Positions 1-5,051 of a DNA stretch of 6,473 nt are shown in pieces. The position numbers were made by a program, and so were the translations under genes. The notes under the pieces were generated by a model. The model saw nothing but the letters and a program-made list of their open reading frames with translations, was not told the DNA's origin and ran no database searches. How positions within the stretch are numbered: position 1 is the stretch's first letter; each line of letters starts with the position of its first letter. The DNA is from an uncultured Eubacteriales bacterium (GTDB taxonomy: Bacteria; Bacillota; Clostridia; Oscillospirales; Acutalibacteraceae). Location of the stretch: positions 1 through 6,473 of the forward strand of contig ONEU01000216.1 in assembly GCA_900316925.1 (NCBI GenBank), written 5' to 3'.

Positions 1-230
1 GCTCCAGAAAGTCTACACCTTTCGCTGCACAGTCCGCTGCCGAGACAGCTGCCAAGGCTGCTATGGAGCACGGTATGAAGAGCGTAGAGGTATATGTGAA
101 GGGACCCGGAGCAGGCCGTGAAGCCGCAATCCGTGCACTGCAGTCTGCAGGTCTTGAAGTAAGCATGATCAAAGACGTCACACCGATTCCTCACAACGGT
201 TGCCGTCCTCCGAAAAGAAGACGTGTATAA
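1..230 (+). CDS. rpsK: 30S ribosomal protein S11, 3' end (partial)
   Basis: This is the C-terminal 75 residues of S11; the 5' part lies before the window. The reading frame starts at base 3 and ends at TAA 228-230. S11 is a small-subunit protein of the 30S platform that contacts 16S rRNA near the decoding region. Family hallmarks are visible. The segment starts with SRKSTPFAAQ, followed by the glycine turn VKGPGAGREAA and the invariant tail DVTPIPHNGCRPPKRRRV, whose basic end contacts rRNA. The stop is followed 20 nt later by rpsD, the expected next gene of a clostridial alpha operon, so the two are co-transcribed. There is no sign of truncation other than the window edge. Confidence 0.97.
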   Translation, partial: SRKSTPFAAQSAAETAAKAAMEHGMKSVEVYVKGPGAGREAAIRALQSAGLEVSMIKDVTPIPHNGCRPPKRRRV

Positions 231-250
231 TAACAGGGGGTGTATTTGAA

Positions 251-847
251 ATGGCAGTAAATAGAGATCCGATCCTCAAGAGATGCAGATACCTGGGCAT
301 CAGCCCCGCAGTCGTCGGCATTTCCAAGAAGTCCAACAGAAATCCTAACGCAAACACCAGAAGAAAGGTTTCCGAGTACGGTATGCAGCTGAAGGAGAAG
401 CAGAAGCTGAAGTTCATCTACGGCGTGCTGGAGAAGCCCTTCTATCACTATTTTGAGATTGCTTCCAAGATGGAAGGCCAGGCAGGTAACAACCTGATCA
501 CCGTTCTCGAGTCCAGACTGGATAACATTGCATTCAGAATGGGCATGGCTCTCACCAGAAGAGAGGCAAGACAGCTCGTAACTCACGGTCATTTCACTGT
601 CAACGGTAAGAAAGTGGATATCCCGTCCTACCGTGTGAAGGCAGGCGATGTGGTTGCTCTCAGAGATAAGAGCAAGAGCAGCGCAAAGTTCAAGAACATC
701 GTGGAGCAGACAAACGGCAGAGTGATCCCGCTCTGGCTGGAAATGAACAAGGAGCAACTTTCTGCGAAGATCGTTCGTATGCCTGCAATCGAGGATGTTG
801 ACTATGAGGTTGCACCGCATCTTATCGTTGAGTTGTACTCCAAGTAA
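251..847 (+). CDS. rpsD: 30S ribosomal protein S4
   Basis: This 198-residue protein has the normal S4 length. S4 is a primary 16S rRNA binder that nucleates 30S assembly. ATG 251 is chosen because it gives the conserved start MAVNRDPILKRCRYLG and has a G-rich ribosome binding site (AGGGGG, about 234-240) at suitable spacing. An in-frame ATG at 200 lies inside rpsK. Residues 1 to about 87 form the N-terminal S4 domain, including the SEYGMQLKEKQKLKFIYGV segment. Residues about 88-150 form the S4 RNA-binding fold (SRLDNIAFRMGMALTRREAR, then GHFTVNGKKVDIPSYRVKAGD). Only one N-terminal cysteine (Cys12) is present, so this is the zinc-free (C-minus) form rather than the four-cysteine form. It lies between rpsK and rpoA. 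In E. coli, S4 represses this operon translationally; whether that holds here is unknown. Confidence 0.97.
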   Translation: MAVNRDPILKRCRYLGISPAVVGISKKSNRNPNANTRRKVSEYGMQLKEKQKLKFIYGVLEKPFYHYFEIASKMEGQAGNNLITVLESRLDNIAFRMGMALTRREARQLVTHGHFTVNGKKVDIPSYRVKAGDVVALRDKSKSSAKFKNIVEQTNGRVIPLWLEMNKEQLSAKIVRMPAIEDVDYEVAPHLIVELYSK

Positions 848-916
848 TCCTCACGTTCCATGCAGGTTACACACAACAGGACAGCGTTTGTTGTCACTTG
901 TTAAGGAGGTTAGCTG

Positions 917-1876
917 ATGATCGAGATTCAAAAGCCAAGAATAGAAACCAAAGATATGTCAGAAGATGGCAGATTCGGCAGATTCGTTGTAGAGCCCTTG
1001 GAAAGAGGCTTTGGCAATACGCTGGGCAACAGCCTGAGAAGAGTGCTGCTTTCCTCCCTGGAAGGCGTGGCCGTCACCTCTATCAAGATCGACGGCGTGC
1101 TCCATGAGTTCTCCACCGTACCGGGTGTGAAGGAAGACGTTACGGCGATCGTCCTGAATATGAAGGGACTCATTGCGAAGCTCCACACTAACGGTCCCAA
1201 GACCGTTGAGATCACTGCCGAAGGTCCCTGCGTCGTCACGGCAGAATCTATAAAGACGGATGCGGAAGTAGAGATCCTGAATCCGGAGATGCACATTGCT
1301 ACACTTGGCGAAGGTGCTAAGCTCTATATGGAGATCACGCTGAACAAGGGGAGAGGCTATATCTCCGCAGAAAGAAATAAGGCTGAATTGGCCGGCAACG
1401 CCAGCATCATCGGCGTGCTGCCCATTGACTCCATCTATACCCCCGTGCTGAAGGTCAACTACATGGTAGAAAATACCCGTGTGGGCCAGATCACGGATTA
1501 CGATAAACTCACACTGGATGTCTGGACAAACGGTGTCATCAGTGCGCAGGAGGCTGTCTCGTTGGCAGCCAAGGTGCTCACCGAGCATCTCAACCTCTTT
1601 GTGAACCTTTCCGATAAGGGAACCAACACAGAGGTGATGATCGAAAAGAACGATCAGGGCAAGGAGAAGGTGCTGGAAATGACGATCGAAGAGCTCGACC
1701 TGTCAGTACGTTCCTTCAACTGCCTCAAGCGTGCAGGCATCAATACCGTGGAAGACCTCATCAATAAGTCTGAGGATGACATGATGAAGGTGAGAAACCT
1801 GGGACGCAAGTCTCTCGAAGAGGTTGTGGAGAAGCTCAATTCCCTGGGCTTCCAGCTCCAGACCGATGAGGAATGA
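917..1876 (+). CDS. rpoA: DNA-directed RNA polymerase alpha subunit
   Basis: The 319-residue alpha subunit dimerises to nucleate assembly of RNA polymerase (alpha2-beta-beta'-omega) and binds UP-element DNA and activators. The start is set by AAGGAGG (903-909), 7 nt before ATG 917. Residues 1 to about 230 are the N-terminal dimerisation and assembly domain, with the signature GNTLGNSLRRVLLSSLEG (Arg41-Arg42 in the helix matching the assembly region of E. coli alpha). An acidic linker follows, then the C-terminal domain from about 245. Its DNA-contact residues fall at exactly the E. coli numbers: Arg265 and Asn268 in LSVRSFNCLK, and Asn294, Gly296, Lys298 and Ser299 in NLGRKSL. UP-element recognition is therefore expected to be intact. 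It follows rpsD by 69 nt and precedes rplQ by 35 nt. Confidence 0.98.
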   Translation: MIEIQKPRIETKDMSEDGRFGRFVVEPLERGFGNTLGNSLRRVLLSSLEGVAVTSIKIDGVLHEFSTVPGVKEDVTAIVLNMKGLIAKLHTNGPKTVEITAEGPCVVTAESIKTDAEVEILNPEMHIATLGEGAKLYMEITLNKGRGYISAERNKAELAGNASIIGVLPIDSIYTPVLKVNYMVENTRVGQITDYDKLTLDVWTNGVISAQEAVSLAAKVLTEHLNLFVNLSDKGTNTEVMIEKNDQGKEKVLEMTIEELDLSVRSFNCLKRAGINTVEDLINKSEDDMMKVRNLGRKSLEEVVEKLNSLGFQLQTDEE

Positions 1877-1911
1877 TCCTTAATTAACCAAACGTAAAGG
1901 AGTGAATATCT

Positions 1912-2253
1912 ATGCCAGGAACAAGAAAACTCGGCAGAGACACTGCTCATAGAACTGCTATGCTCAGAGCAATGGTGACCTTCCTTCTGGAGAACGGAAA
2001 GATTGAGACCACCGTTACCCGTGCAAAAGAAGTCAGTGCAATGACAGAAAAGTTTATTACAATCGCAAAGGTTGAGAATCTTCATAATAAGCGTATGGCA
2101 ATGGCATTCATCACAAAAGAGGATGTTGTCAACAAGCTCTTTAAGGAGATCGCTCCCAAGTATGCCGACAGAAACGGCGGTTATACCAGAATCACGAAGC
2201 TCGGCCCGCGCCGCGGCGACGCTGCTGAAATGGCAGTGATCGAGCTGATCTGA
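1912..2253 (+). CDS. rplQ: 50S ribosomal protein L17
   Basis: This 113-residue L17 is slightly shorter than the E. coli (127) and B. subtilis (about 120) proteins but has the complete family core. L17 sits near the peptide exit side of the 50S subunit. The family start MPGTRKLGRDTAHRTAMLR is followed by the TFLLENGKIETTVTRAKE motif and the C-terminal GGYTRITKLGPRRGDAAEMA segment. ATG 1912 is preceded by AAAGGAG (1896-1902) with 9-nt spacing. It is the last gene of the alpha operon here, since an intrinsic terminator begins 11 nt after the TGA. In many Clostridia the next genes are the ECF transporter genes and truA. They are absent at this position. Confidence 0.97.
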   Translation: MPGTRKLGRDTAHRTAMLRAMVTFLLENGKIETTVTRAKEVSAMTEKFITIAKVENLHNKRMAMAFITKEDVVNKLFKEIAPKYADRNGGYTRITKLGPRRGDAAEMAVIELI

Positions 2254-2263
2254 TCAGTCATCA

Positions 2264-2301
2264 ACAGGCACAGCTGTTCGCAGCCGTGCCTGTATTTTTT
2301 T
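2264..2301 (+). terminator. Intrinsic terminator of the alpha operon
   Basis: An 8-bp outer stem (ACAGGCAC 2264-2271 with GTGCCTGT 2286-2293) continues past one A-C mismatch into a 4-bp inner stem (GCTG/CAGC) capped by a TTCG tetraloop (2277-2280). A run of seven T residues (2295-2301) follows immediately. The loop is closed by G-C rather than the extra-stable C-G. It lies 11 nt after the rplQ stop and is a convincing Rho-independent terminator, so the downstream genes need their own promoter. Confidence 0.93.
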
Positions 2302-2486
2302 GCTTGCCACCCGATGAGTTTTGCTCTCTGCGGCATCCAAATGAACGACCCATGTGAAGCTATACACATCAATCAATTGAAAATACTTGCCTGAAAGTCC
2401 CTGCAACTGTATCGTCAACAACGATGAGAAATGAGTGTTTACCGATTGCGGCAAGGTTTATCCCACAGCGAATTTTGGAAAGGGGG

Positions 2487-2526
2487 CCGGCGAAAACCTT
2501 TTTCGCCAGAAAAAGGTTTTCACTGG
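2487..2526. repeat. Strong inverted repeat / hairpin of unknown role
   Basis: GAAAACCTTTTT (2492-2503) and AAAAAGGTTTTC (2510-2521) are exact reverse complements around the 6-nt loop CGCCAG. After one C-A mismatch the stem extends outward by four further pairs (CCGG 2487-2490 with CTGG 2523-2526, including one G-T wobble). It stands alone between a completed terminator and the next promoter. No T tract follows the stem beyond the TTTTC within it, so terminator activity would be weak on either strand. It could be a dispersed intergenic palindrome of the REP or MITE type. Copy number cannot be judged from this window. Confidence 0.8.
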
Positions 2527-2546
2527 GGGACTGGCAGGTCAAAACT

Positions 2547-2570
2547 GATTTTCGTGAAGATTTTCGTGAA
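2547..2570 (+). repeat. Two tandem copies of a 12-bp repeat upstream of a promoter
   Basis: GATTTTCGTGAA occurs twice in direct tandem (2547-2558 and 2559-2570). Each copy contains the small dyad TTC-GT-GAA. A GAAAATC at 2577-2583 is the reverse complement of the GATTTTC that begins each copy. The array ends 16 nt before the -35 hexamer at 2587. That is a typical place for an activator site or alpha-CTD contacts, although replication slippage is an equally simple origin. Confidence 0.7.
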
Positions 2571-2586
2571 GATGATGAAAATCTCC

Positions 2587-2615
2587 TTTACACGCCGGCG
2601 GGATTGTGCTATAAT
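2587..2615 (+). promoter_or_regulatory. Sigma-A promoter with extended -10
   Basis: TTTACA (2587-2592) is separated by exactly 17 nt from a perfect TATAAT (2610-2615), which is preceded by TGC to give the extended -10 TGNTATAAT. Transcription would start near 2622 and leave a leader of about 34 nt before ATG 2656. This is the best match to a vegetative promoter in the window, and it follows a terminator. The unknown gene pair should therefore be transcribed independently of the ribosomal operon. Confidence 0.88.
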
Positions 2616-2655
2616 GTACATAATTATACGAAACCGTGGACGGGAGGGATAAAGC

Positions 2656-3147
2656 ATGACACCGGTAGTGACGATTTTAGCGCTGGGTGTGGCGATCTTT
2701 CTGATGGCCGTCCTGGGCTTTATCGGGCATCTCGTGGATAACCGCCGGGCAGCCATCCGGAAAGAGCTGGAGGGCTTTTCCTGTGAGTGGCGCGTATACG
2801 GCGGGATGGAAAACGAGGATCATACCGTTACGGTTTCCTGCCAGGGAGGCGAAGACGCTGTTTTCACGGAAGTACAGCGTCCTGCGGGGAAGGATGCGCC
2901 TGAACAGTCGAGCCGTGCGGTCCCGTTTGATGTGCTGGACAGACTGTTTGACCTGTATGAGGAGAACGGTGTGAATAAATGGGGCGAACTTCCCGATAAA
3001 GAGGAACAGGCGCTGGATGCACCGGAGGTGTCGGTGACCTTCCGTTATGACGGGAAGGAGTATTGCTTCACGGACAGACAGCAGCTCCCCGCTCCCGGCC
3101 TGATCCGTCAGGTAGAGCAGATCATCAGCTCCTGCTGCCAGGACTGA
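2656..3147 (+). CDS. Small membrane-anchored protein of unknown function
   Basis: I do not recognise this 163-residue protein. Residues about 4-27 form one hydrophobic transmembrane helix (PVVTILALGVAIFLMAVLGF...). NRRAAIRKE follows directly, so the positive-inside rule predicts that the C-terminal domain faces the cytoplasm. There is no lipobox and no evident signal-peptidase site. The remaining 130 or so residues are acidic and look globular, with alternating beta-type segments (HTVTVSCQGG, EVSVTFRYDGKEYCFTD) and a helical section (VLDRLFDLYEENGVNKWGEL). Cysteines occur at Cys43 and elsewhere, and a Cys160-Cys161 pair lies near the C-terminus. ATG 2656 is preceded by GGGAGGG (2642-2648) at 7 nt and by a strong promoter, so the gene is probably real. 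It is 22 nt upstream of the next gene, with which it likely forms an operon. Confidence 0.82.
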   Translation: MTPVVTILALGVAIFLMAVLGFIGHLVDNRRAAIRKELEGFSCEWRVYGGMENEDHTVTVSCQGGEDAVFTEVQRPAGKDAPEQSSRAVPFDVLDRLFDLYEENGVNKWGELPDKEEQALDAPEVSVTFRYDGKEYCFTDRQQLPAPGLIRQVEQIISSCCQD

Positions 3148-3153
3148 CTATAG

Positions 3154-3160
3154 AAAGGAG
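3154..3160 (+). promoter_or_regulatory. Ribosome binding site that sets the start of the 3170 gene
   Basis: AAAGGAG at 3154-3160 abuts an in-frame ATG at 3161 with no spacing, so that codon cannot be used efficiently. It lies 9 nt before ATG 3170, the normal distance. The protein therefore starts MGLFDNLKN rather than MFPMGLFDNLKN. Confidence 0.88.
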
Positions 3161-3169
3161 ATGTTCCCT

Positions 3170-3730
3170 ATGGGACTTTTTGACAACCTGAAAAACAGCG
3201 TGAACGAAACGTCAAAACCGGCTGCTGCCGGCGGCAACCGGGTGGTAGATGTGGTTTTTCCCACGCTGCCGGATGATCTTTCCGGTTTCATGGCACTGCC
3301 CCAGGCTGCCCTTGCCAATCCCTTTGACACCGCTGCAATGACTGTGCTGGCTCTGTGCTTCTATCCGCAGGATCAGCAAGCATCCCTTGCCATGCTGGAC
3401 TATCTCAGAGGTCCCCGCCCCCTCAGCAACTACGATAAGCAGTTCATTGCCGACAGGTTCCGCGGTGCCGATTATCTGGCGCGCTCCTATTTCAAGGGGG
3501 CTACCTATCGGAATGATTATGTTCCCTCCGAACCCTATACCGTCACCGTCAACGAGAATCCCCATTCCTATACCAACGAGAATTACGCCCGCCTGTTCCT
3601 GACATCCGGCGGTGCGGACAGTCAGCGGTACATTGACCTGCGCCTGGCAAAGGACGGCAAATGGTACCTGTGGGAGCAGTATATACTCTCGCAGATCCGT
3701 GCCCCGGAGAGCAGTAATCCCTGGGCATAA
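3170..3730 (+). CDS. Conserved soluble protein of unknown function
   Basis: This 186-residue protein has no signal peptide or transmembrane helix and is probably cytoplasmic. Its features resemble a family I associate with Clostridia and that has no known function. From memory this may be Pfam DUF6935, but I could not check. After a short amphipathic start (MGLFDNLKN) and a low-complexity Ala/Gly linker (about 17-22) come FDTAAMTVLALCFYP (52-66), a very regular segment LDYLRGPRPLSNYDKQF (76-92), RFRGADYLARSYFKGAT (96-112), YTVTVNENPHSYTNENYA (123-140), LFLTSGGADSQRYIDLRL (142-159) and an aromatic end (KWYLWEQYIL, 164-173). No catalytic motif is apparent. The dense aromatic and proline content suggests a compact fold or binding module. 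It sits 22 nt after the membrane protein gene and just before a terminator, so the two probably act together. Confidence 0.87.
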   Translation: MGLFDNLKNSVNETSKPAAAGGNRVVDVVFPTLPDDLSGFMALPQAALANPFDTAAMTVLALCFYPQDQQASLAMLDYLRGPRPLSNYDKQFIADRFRGADYLARSYFKGATYRNDYVPSEPYTVTVNENPHSYTNENYARLFLTSGGADSQRYIDLRLAKDGKWYLWEQYILSQIRAPESSNPWA

Positions 3731-3752
3731 GGAACGAAAAAGAAGCGATCAC

Positions 3753-3791
3753 AACAGCGTACAGACGATTTGCCTGTGCGCTGTTTCTTTT
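3753..3791 (+). terminator. Intrinsic terminator after the unknown gene pair
   Basis: A 12-bp stem (3753-3764 with 3774-3785, one G-T wobble) encloses the 9-nt loop ACGATTTGC. It runs into a T-rich tail (TTTCTTTT, 3784-3791). It starts 22 nt after the TAA of the upstream gene and isolates the heat-shock operon from read-through. Confidence 0.87.
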
Positions 3792-3918
3792 GGGAGCCGC
3801 CTGCCCGGGAAAATGCGCCGCCATAATTCTGCTGGGGAACAGAAAGTGTTAGCAACGGCGGGCAGAGAGTGCAAGTAATGAAACCGCGGAATTTTTAACA
3901 AAAAAATAGAATAAGCTC
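3792..3918. other. Non-coding upstream region of hrcA with A/T-rich block
   Basis: No gene is seen here. The first part is G+C-rich and can form only imperfect long-range pairings, such as CTGCCCG (3801-3807) with CGGGCAG (3859-3865) around a 51-nt loop. About 3889-3915 becomes A/T-rich (AATTTTTAACAAAAAAATAG core). This block sits directly upstream of the hrcA -35 hexamer, where an UP element bound by the alpha C-terminal domain would be. Confidence 0.55.
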
Positions 3919-3947
3919 TTGACAAGTGGGTAAGATAATGGTAAATT
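3919..3947 (+). promoter_or_regulatory. Sigma-A promoter of the hrcA-grpE-dnaK operon
   Basis: A perfect TTGACA (3919-3924) is followed after 17 nt by TAAATT (3942-3947), a 4/6 match to the -10 consensus. Transcription would begin around 3954, just before or within the CIRCE operator. The perfect -35, the upstream A/T-rich block and the modest -10 fit a promoter that is strong when HrcA is released. A GATAAT at 3934-3939 is a better -10 sequence but is only 9 nt from TTGACA. Confidence 0.85.
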
Positions 3948-3956
3948 ATTAGTAGA

Positions 3957-3983
3957 TTAGCACTCACCCCATTAGAGTGCTAA
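3957..3983 (+). promoter_or_regulatory. CIRCE operator (HrcA binding site)
   Basis: TTAGCACTC (3957-3965), a 9-nt spacer (ACCCCATTA) and GAGTGCTAA (3975-3983) form a perfect 9-9-9 inverted repeat matching the CIRCE consensus at every position. In Firmicutes, HrcA dimers bind this element and block transcription of class I heat-shock genes. It begins 10 nt after the -10 hexamer, so it overlaps or immediately follows the transcription start and lies in the leader of hrcA. This implies autoregulation of hrcA together with grpE and dnaK. Confidence 0.98.
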
Positions 3984-3985
3984 CA

Positions 3986-3994
3986 GAGAGGTGG
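3986..3994 (+). promoter_or_regulatory. Ribosome binding site that sets the hrcA start
   Basis: GAGAGGTGG (3986-3994) resembles the anti-Shine-Dalgarno complement and lies just upstream of ATG 4000. The in-frame GTG at 3991 falls inside it and would leave no spacing, so ATG 4000 is the better start. The site begins 3 nt after CIRCE. Confidence 0.78.
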
Positions 3995-3999
3995 CTGAT

Positions 4000-5028
4000 A
4001 TGGAGCCGACGGAAAGAAAAATGAAGATCCTGGAAGCGGTTGTGGAAACATATATCCAGACGGGCGACCCGGTGGGCTCGAAAACCCTGTGCGATGCCCT
4101 TGATTTCCATGTTTCCTCGGCAACCGTCAGAAACGATATGGCTGAATTGGCAGGACTGGGATTGCTGGAGCAGCCCCATACGTCCTCCGGCAGGGTTCCC
4201 ACGGAGCTGGGGTACCGGGTCTATATTGACGACCTGATGAAACCGCAGCTGCTGACCGTCAGGGAACAGGGCGCGATCAACGATGCTCTGGAACAGAGTG
4301 CCGATGCCCCGGAACATCTGCTGGAAAAGGCGGCAGAGCTGTTGTCACGGCTCACGGGCTGTGCGGCGGCAGCGGCGGCTCCCTCGGGGGAGAAGGCACT
4401 GATCAAGCACATCCGCTTTGTACAGACGGGAAGCCATACGGCCATGGCGGTGCTGATTACTTCTCTGGGAACGGTCAAAACCAAGCTGTTCCGCTGTGAT
4501 TTTGCCATCACGCCATCCATGATGGAGATGTTTGACAAATCCATGAATGAACGGCTTGCGGGAATGCCGGTAACGTCGGTCACCCCGGCGTTTATGCAGA
4601 CTACGGCCATTTCTCTTGGCGAGATGTCGATGATCATGCCCAATGTGCTGCTTGCCATCCATGATGCAGCCAAGGAAGCATTGGCCACCGGCGTAGCCAT
4701 CAGGGGGCAGTCCAATCTGTTTGTAATGCATGAGCTTGCCTCGGGCGATGGCAAACGTGTCATGGAGCTGCTGGGAAGATCCTCGGAGCTGTCAAAGCTC
4801 ATCTCAGCGGCGGATACCAAGGCAGGGATCCTCATCGGCAGTGAGCTTCACCATCCTGCCCTGATGCATCTCAGCGTGGCGGTCACGCACTACACACCTG
4901 CACCGGAGTGTACGGGAGCAATTGCGCTGATCGGTCCGATGAGAATGAATTATCCGAAGATCGTGGCGACCCTCGATTATGTGAGCAGCGAGGTGGAAAC
5001 GCTGCTGTCGGATATGATGGATGTCTGA
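4000..5028 (+). CDS. hrcA: Heat-inducible transcription repressor HrcA
   Basis: This 342-residue protein has the usual HrcA length. HrcA is a dimeric repressor that binds CIRCE and is inactivated by heat; in B. subtilis its activity depends on GroEL. Residues about 1-75 form the N-terminal winged helix-turn-helix, with the family motifs ILEAVVETYIQTGDPVGSKT, SSATVRNDMAELAGLGLLEQ and PHTSSGRVPTELGYRVYIDD. The middle and C-terminal parts are the GAF-like and dimerisation domains (ALIKHIRFVQ, HAMAVLIT-type strand TAMAVLIT, SELHHPALMHLSVAVTHY). The C-terminus has the conserved GAIALIGPMRMNYPKIVATLDYVSS. Six consecutive alanines (122-127, after Cys121) sit at the boundary between the two parts. 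The promoter and CIRCE lie directly upstream and grpE begins 23 nt downstream, so the gene is first in its operon and autoregulated. Confidence 0.97.
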   Translation: MEPTERKMKILEAVVETYIQTGDPVGSKTLCDALDFHVSSATVRNDMAELAGLGLLEQPHTSSGRVPTELGYRVYIDDLMKPQLLTVREQGAINDALEQSADAPEHLLEKAAELLSRLTGCAAAAAAPSGEKALIKHIRFVQTGSHTAMAVLITSLGTVKTKLFRCDFAITPSMMEMFDKSMNERLAGMPVTSVTPAFMQTTAISLGEMSMIMPNVLLAIHDAAKEALATGVAIRGQSNLFVMHELASGDGKRVMELLGRSSELSKLISAADTKAGILIGSELHHPALMHLSVAVTHYTPAPECTGAIALIGPMRMNYPKIVATLDYVSSEVETLLSDMMDV

Positions 5029-5051
5029 TTCTGTGGAAAGGAGAGATAACA

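Larger units (their letters stand above)
2302..2586. other. Non-coding stretch between alpha operon and unknown gene pair
   Basis: The gap from the rplQ stop to the next gene is 402 nt. The part after the terminator and before the next promoter shows no gene. Open frames that cross it lack ribosome binding sites and recognisable protein sequence, and they run into the following gene in another frame. It does contain a perfect 12-bp hairpin (2492-2521), a tandem 12-bp repeat (2547-2570) and minor short stems such as ATCGT/ACGAT at 2411-2425 and ATGTG/CACAT near 2352-2369. I see no tRNA, no recognisable riboswitch and no good promoter in the first 180 nt. Confidence 0.6.

Noticed and set aside
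191..1588. Two 209-residue minus-strand open frames opposite rpsD and rpoA
   Set aside because: Both are complements of highly expressed conserved genes and encode no recognisable protein.
2424..2741. 105-residue plus-strand open frame across the intergenic hairpin and direct repeats (repetitive FRED peptide)
   Set aside because: It has no ribosome binding site, spans a promoter and palindrome, and overlaps the start of the real gene at 2656 in another frame. The FRED repetition only reflects the DNA repeat.
3846..3856. TTAGCA sequence resembling half of a CIRCE site
   Set aside because: Only six of nine positions match and there is no opposite half at 9-nt spacing, so it is probably chance.
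3801..3865. CTGCCCG/CGGGCAG inverted repeat around a 51-nt loop
   Set aside because: The loop is large and competing short GC pairings exist (for example CGCCG 3816-3820 with CGGCG 3856-3860). I cannot support a defined structure.
3991..3999. GTG start for hrcA, adding three residues
   Set aside because: The GTG overlaps the only Shine-Dalgarno-like sequence, whereas ATG 4000 is properly spaced from it.
4221..4835. 204-residue minus-strand open frame opposite hrcA
   Set aside because: It lies wholly within hrcA, has a Ser/Ala-biased composition mirroring hrcA codons, and has no plausible promoter context.
4908..5051. 48-residue N-terminal extension of GrpE starting inside hrcA
   Set aside because: The extension is translated from hrcA sequence. 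ATG 5052 has AAAGGAG at good spacing and gives the normal GrpE length.
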